Shown: positions 61,825 to 64,000 of the stretch, in pieces
Layout: every line of letters starts with the position of its first letter
Position numbering within the stretch: position 1 is the stretch's first letter
NCBI GenBank assembly: GCA_049323275.1
Contig: JBMOOM010000103.1
Location: 1-64,000, forward strand
Source: Taklimakanibacter sp049323275
GTDB lineage: Bacteria; Pseudomonadota; Alphaproteobacteria; Rhizobiales; Aestuariivirgaceae
DNA: 64,000 nucleotides
Direction of reading: 5' to 3'
The notes under the pieces: model-generated
Databases searched by the model: none
What the model saw: only the letters and a program-made list of their open reading frames with translations
What the model was told of the DNA's origin: nothing
Translations under genes and position numbers: made by a program

Positions 61825-64000
61825 AGCTTCATCATCCTGAGCCTGAGCGCATTGCCGATCACGCTCACCGAGGAGAGCGCCATCGCCGCCGCGGCGATCA
61901 TTGGCGACAGCAGCAGGCCGAAGGTCGGGTAGAGCACGCCCGCCGCAACGGGGACCCCCGCCGCATTGTAGATGAAGGCGAAGAGCAGGTTCTCGCGGAT
62001 ATTGCGCATGGTGGCGCGCGACAGCCGGCGCGCCTCGGCGATGCCCATGAGGTCGCCCTGGAGCAATGTGACGCCGGCGCTTTCGATGGCGACGTCGGTG
62101 CCCTTGCCCATGGCGATGCCGATATCGGCGGCGGCGAGGGCCGGCGCGTCATTGACGCCGTCGCCGGCCATGGCGACGACACGGCCTTCGCTCTGCAGGC
62201 GCTGGACGATCGCCGCCTTCTGGTCGGGCAGCACATCGGCCTCGACTTCGGTGATGCCCAGCCGGCGCGCCACCGCTTCCGCCGTGGTGCGGTTGTCGCC
62301 GGTCAGCATCACGATGCGGATATTCGCCTCGCGCAGCGCCTTGAGCGCGTCCGGTGTCGTCGCCTTGACCGGATCGGCGATGGCGATGACGCCGGCCGCT
62401 TGCCCGTCGATGCCGATGAAGATCGCGGTGGCGCCGTCCTGGCGCAGGGTTTCCGCGTTCTTGAAGAGCGCCGTCGCATCGACGCCTTCCGATTTGAGGA
62501 AAGCGGCATTGCCGAGGGTGATCTTCCGGCCCTCGACGACGCCCTTGGCGCCCTTGCCGGTCGGCGAGTCGAAATCCTTGACCTCGGGCAGCTTGAGCTT
62601 CCTCTCTTCCGCCGCCACGACGATGGCATGGGCGAGGGGATGTTCGGAGGCGCGTTCGACGCCGGCCGCAAGGCGCAGAATCTCAGTTTCATCGAGGCCT
62701 GCGGCCGCGACGATGCTCGTTACCTTCGGCTTGCCCTCGGTGAGTGTGCCGGTCTTGTCGACGACCAGCGCATCGGCCTTTTCGAGCCGCTCCAGCGCCT
62801 CGGCATTCTTGATCAGGATGCCGTTCTCCGCCCCCTTGCCGACACCCACCATGATCGACATCGGTGTCGCGAGGCCGAGCGCGCACGGACAGGCGATGAT
62901 GAGCACCGAGACGGCGGCGAGCAGCGCATAGGCAAGCCGCGGCTCCGGCCCCCACATCATCCAGGCGCCGAAGGCCAGCGCCGCGATGGCGATCACCAAG
63001 GGCACGAACCAGCCCGACACCTGATCGGCAAGACGCTGGATGGGCGCGCGCGAGCGCTGTGCCTCCGACACCATCTGCACGATGCGCGCCAGCATCGTCT
63101 CGCGCCCGACTTTGAGCGCGCGCATGGTCAGCGCCCCGGTCTGGTTGAGCGTGCCGCCGGTCACCTTGGCCCCTTGCGCCTTGCTGACCGGCATGGATTC
63201 GCCGGTGATCATCGATTCATCGACCGAGGAGCGTCCGTCGATGACCTCGCCGTCGACCGGCACTTTCTCACCCGGCCGCACGCGCAGCGTATCGCCGGCC
63301 TGGACGAGATCGAGCGCGACTTCTTCTTCCGCGCCATCGGCGCCGATGCGCCGCGCCGTCTTGGGGGCGAGGCCCAGCAGCGCCTTGATGGCGCCCGATG
63401 TCTGGTCGCGGGCGCGCAGCTCCAGCACCTGGCCGAGCAGCACCAGCACGGTGATGACGGCGGCGGCCTCGAAATAGACGGGCACGCTGCCGTCGTGATT
63501 GCGCAGCGAATCCGGGAAGAGGCCGGGGAGCAGCGTGGCGATGATGCTGTAGGTCCAGGCGACGCCGGTGCCCATGGCGATGAGCGTGAACATGTTGAGT
63601 TTGCGGGTGACGAGGGAGCGCCAGCCGCGCTCGAAGAACGGATAGCCCGCCCACAGCACCACCGGCGTCGCGAAAGCGAGCTGCACCCAGTTCGAGATGC
63701 CGGCCGGGATGACGTGCAGCAGGCTCGGAAATAGGTGCGCGCCCATTTCGAGCACGAAAACCGGCACGGTGAGGACGAGGCCGATCCAGAAGCGCTTCGT
63801 CATGTCGGCGAGCTCAGGGTTAGGCCCGCTGTCGGCGCTCGCGACTTCAGGCTCGAGCGCCATGCCACAGATCGGGCAGGAGCCGGGGCCCATCTGGCGG
63901 ATCTCGGGATGCATCGGGCAGGTATAGATGGCGCCCGGATCGACGGGCTTGGTTTCCGCCATGGGTGCCACATAACGCTGTGGGTCGGCCTCGAACTTCG
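61821..64000 (-). CDS. Copper-type P1B ATPase, N terminus beyond window
   Basis: A heavy-metal ATPase of more than 715 residues, cut by the right edge. The frame stays open past the first possible starts (GTG at 63971, ATG 63962) to base 64000, reading KFEADPQRYV, the end of a YHS domain, so the true start lies outside. CPMHPEIRQMGPGSCPICGM is the heavy-metal-binding domain. The metal site is CPCALGLATP, the phosphorylated Asp is in DKTGTLTEGKP, and GDGVNDAPALAAADIG is the hinge motif. TM7 (YNAAGVPVAAGV) and TM8 (MALSSVSV) fit the Cu(I) type. It exports copper. Confidence 0.92.
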   Translation of the reverse strand, partial: KFEADPQRYVAPMAETKPVDPGAIYTCPMHPEIRQMGPGSCPICGMALEPEVASADSGPNPELADMTKRFWIGLVLTVPVFVLEMGAHLFPSLLHVIPAGISNWVQLAFATPVVLWAGYPFFERGWRSLVTRKLNMFTLIAMGTGVAWTYSIIATLLPGLFPDSLRNHDGSVPVYFEAAAVITVLVLLGQVLELRARDQTSGAIKALLGLAPKTARRIGADGAEEEVALDLVQAGDTLRVRPGEKVPVDGEVIDGRSSVDESMITGESMPVSKAQGAKVTGGTLNQTGALTMRALKVGRETMLARIVQMVSEAQRSRAPIQRLADQVSGWFVPLVIAIAALAFGAWMMWGPEPRLAYALLAAVSVLIIACPCALGLATPMSIMVGVGKGAENGILIKNAEALERLEKADALVVDKTGTLTEGKPKVTSIVAAAGLDETEILRLAAGVERASEHPLAHAIVVAAEERKLKLPEVKDFDSPTGKGAKGVVEGRKITLGNAAFLKSEGVDATALFKNAETLRQDGATAIFIGIDGQAAGVIAIADPVKATTPDALKALREANIRIVMLTGDNRTTAEAVARRLGITEVEADVLPDQKAAIVQRLQSEGRVVAMAGDGVNDAPALAAADIGIAMGKGTDVAIESAGVTLLQGDLMGIAEARRLSRATMRNIRENLLFAFIYNAAGVPVAAGVLYPTFGLLLSPMIAAAAMALSSVSVIGNALRLRMMKL

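Noticed and set aside
61623..63734. 703-codon plus-strand open frame over the P-type ATPase
   Set aside because: Antisense to a protein with all P1B ATPase motifs; composition of a shadow frame.

Overview
The window is high-GC alphaproteobacterial DNA, most likely from the order Hyphomicrobiales (Rhizobiales). The basis is a rhizobial-type Trb transfer region with a DUF3363 relaxase, DUF736 and DUF2274 genes, Rhizobiales-style intergenic palindromes, and the SorC/ABC-transporter sugar locus. The genus cannot be fixed from sequence alone. A tRNA-Phe(GAA) gene at 44147-44222 (minus strand) divides the window. Left of it lies an integrative and conjugative element (ICE) or genomic island that runs off the left edge. 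Right of it lies ordinary chromosome. The 3' end of the tRNA faces the island, as expected for tyrosine-recombinase integration, but no integrase is in the window, so the other end must lie outside.

Island, transfer half (1-21.4 kb, mostly plus strand): ArdC anti-restriction protein; a small unknown; a ParB-like gene broken by a one-base frameshift; an inverted DUF736 remnant; an intact DUF736 gene; an AlpA/RdfS-type excisionase-like HTH with a palindrome over its start; TraF peptidase; a likely oriT region; RlxS relaxase; TraG coupling ATPase; a CopG-like protein; and trbB-C-D-E-J-L-F-G-I plus DUF2274 and DUF736. No trbK is seen; two hairpins lie between trbJ and trbL. A two-gene cargo cassette on the opposite strand (RES-domain protein with a zinc-ribbon/HEPN-like N terminus, and a GGCT-like protein) splits rlxS from traG.

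Island, defence half (21.5-43.9 kb). A six-gene minus-strand run encodes a giant DUF1998 helicase with a nuclease-like tail, a DUF262/DUF1524 (GmrSD/BrxU-like) protein, a DrmD-like SNF2 helicase, an Eco57I-type adenine methylase, a Rad50-like zinc-hook ATPase and a GHKL/DUF4325 protein. It resembles DISARM and Druantia in parts but matches neither layout. Next to the tRNA is a ubiquitin-like conjugation operon: a triple beta-grasp multiubiquitin protein, an E2-like protein, an E1-JAB deubiquitinase fusion and a small unknown protein. It is transcribed divergently from an XRE repressor and ImmA/IrrE metallopeptidase pair, and repeated TAAGAC sites overlap its promoter. This is the most interesting system in the window.

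Chromosome (44.2-64 kb): an MHS-family transporter, an AsmA-family protein, and a catabolic locus. The locus has a SorC-family regulator, an ABC sugar importer (binding protein, two permeases, and an ATPase on the opposite strand), a COG4091 oxidoreductase with a SAF domain (the family of Brucella DRL, a DXP reductoisomerase), an acetoin/pyruvate dehydrogenase-like E1alpha-E1beta-E2 set, and a PfkB kinase. Together these could import a sugar or polyol, phosphorylate and oxidise it, then cleave an acyloin-like product to an acyl-CoA. A copper-type P1B ATPase runs off the right edge.
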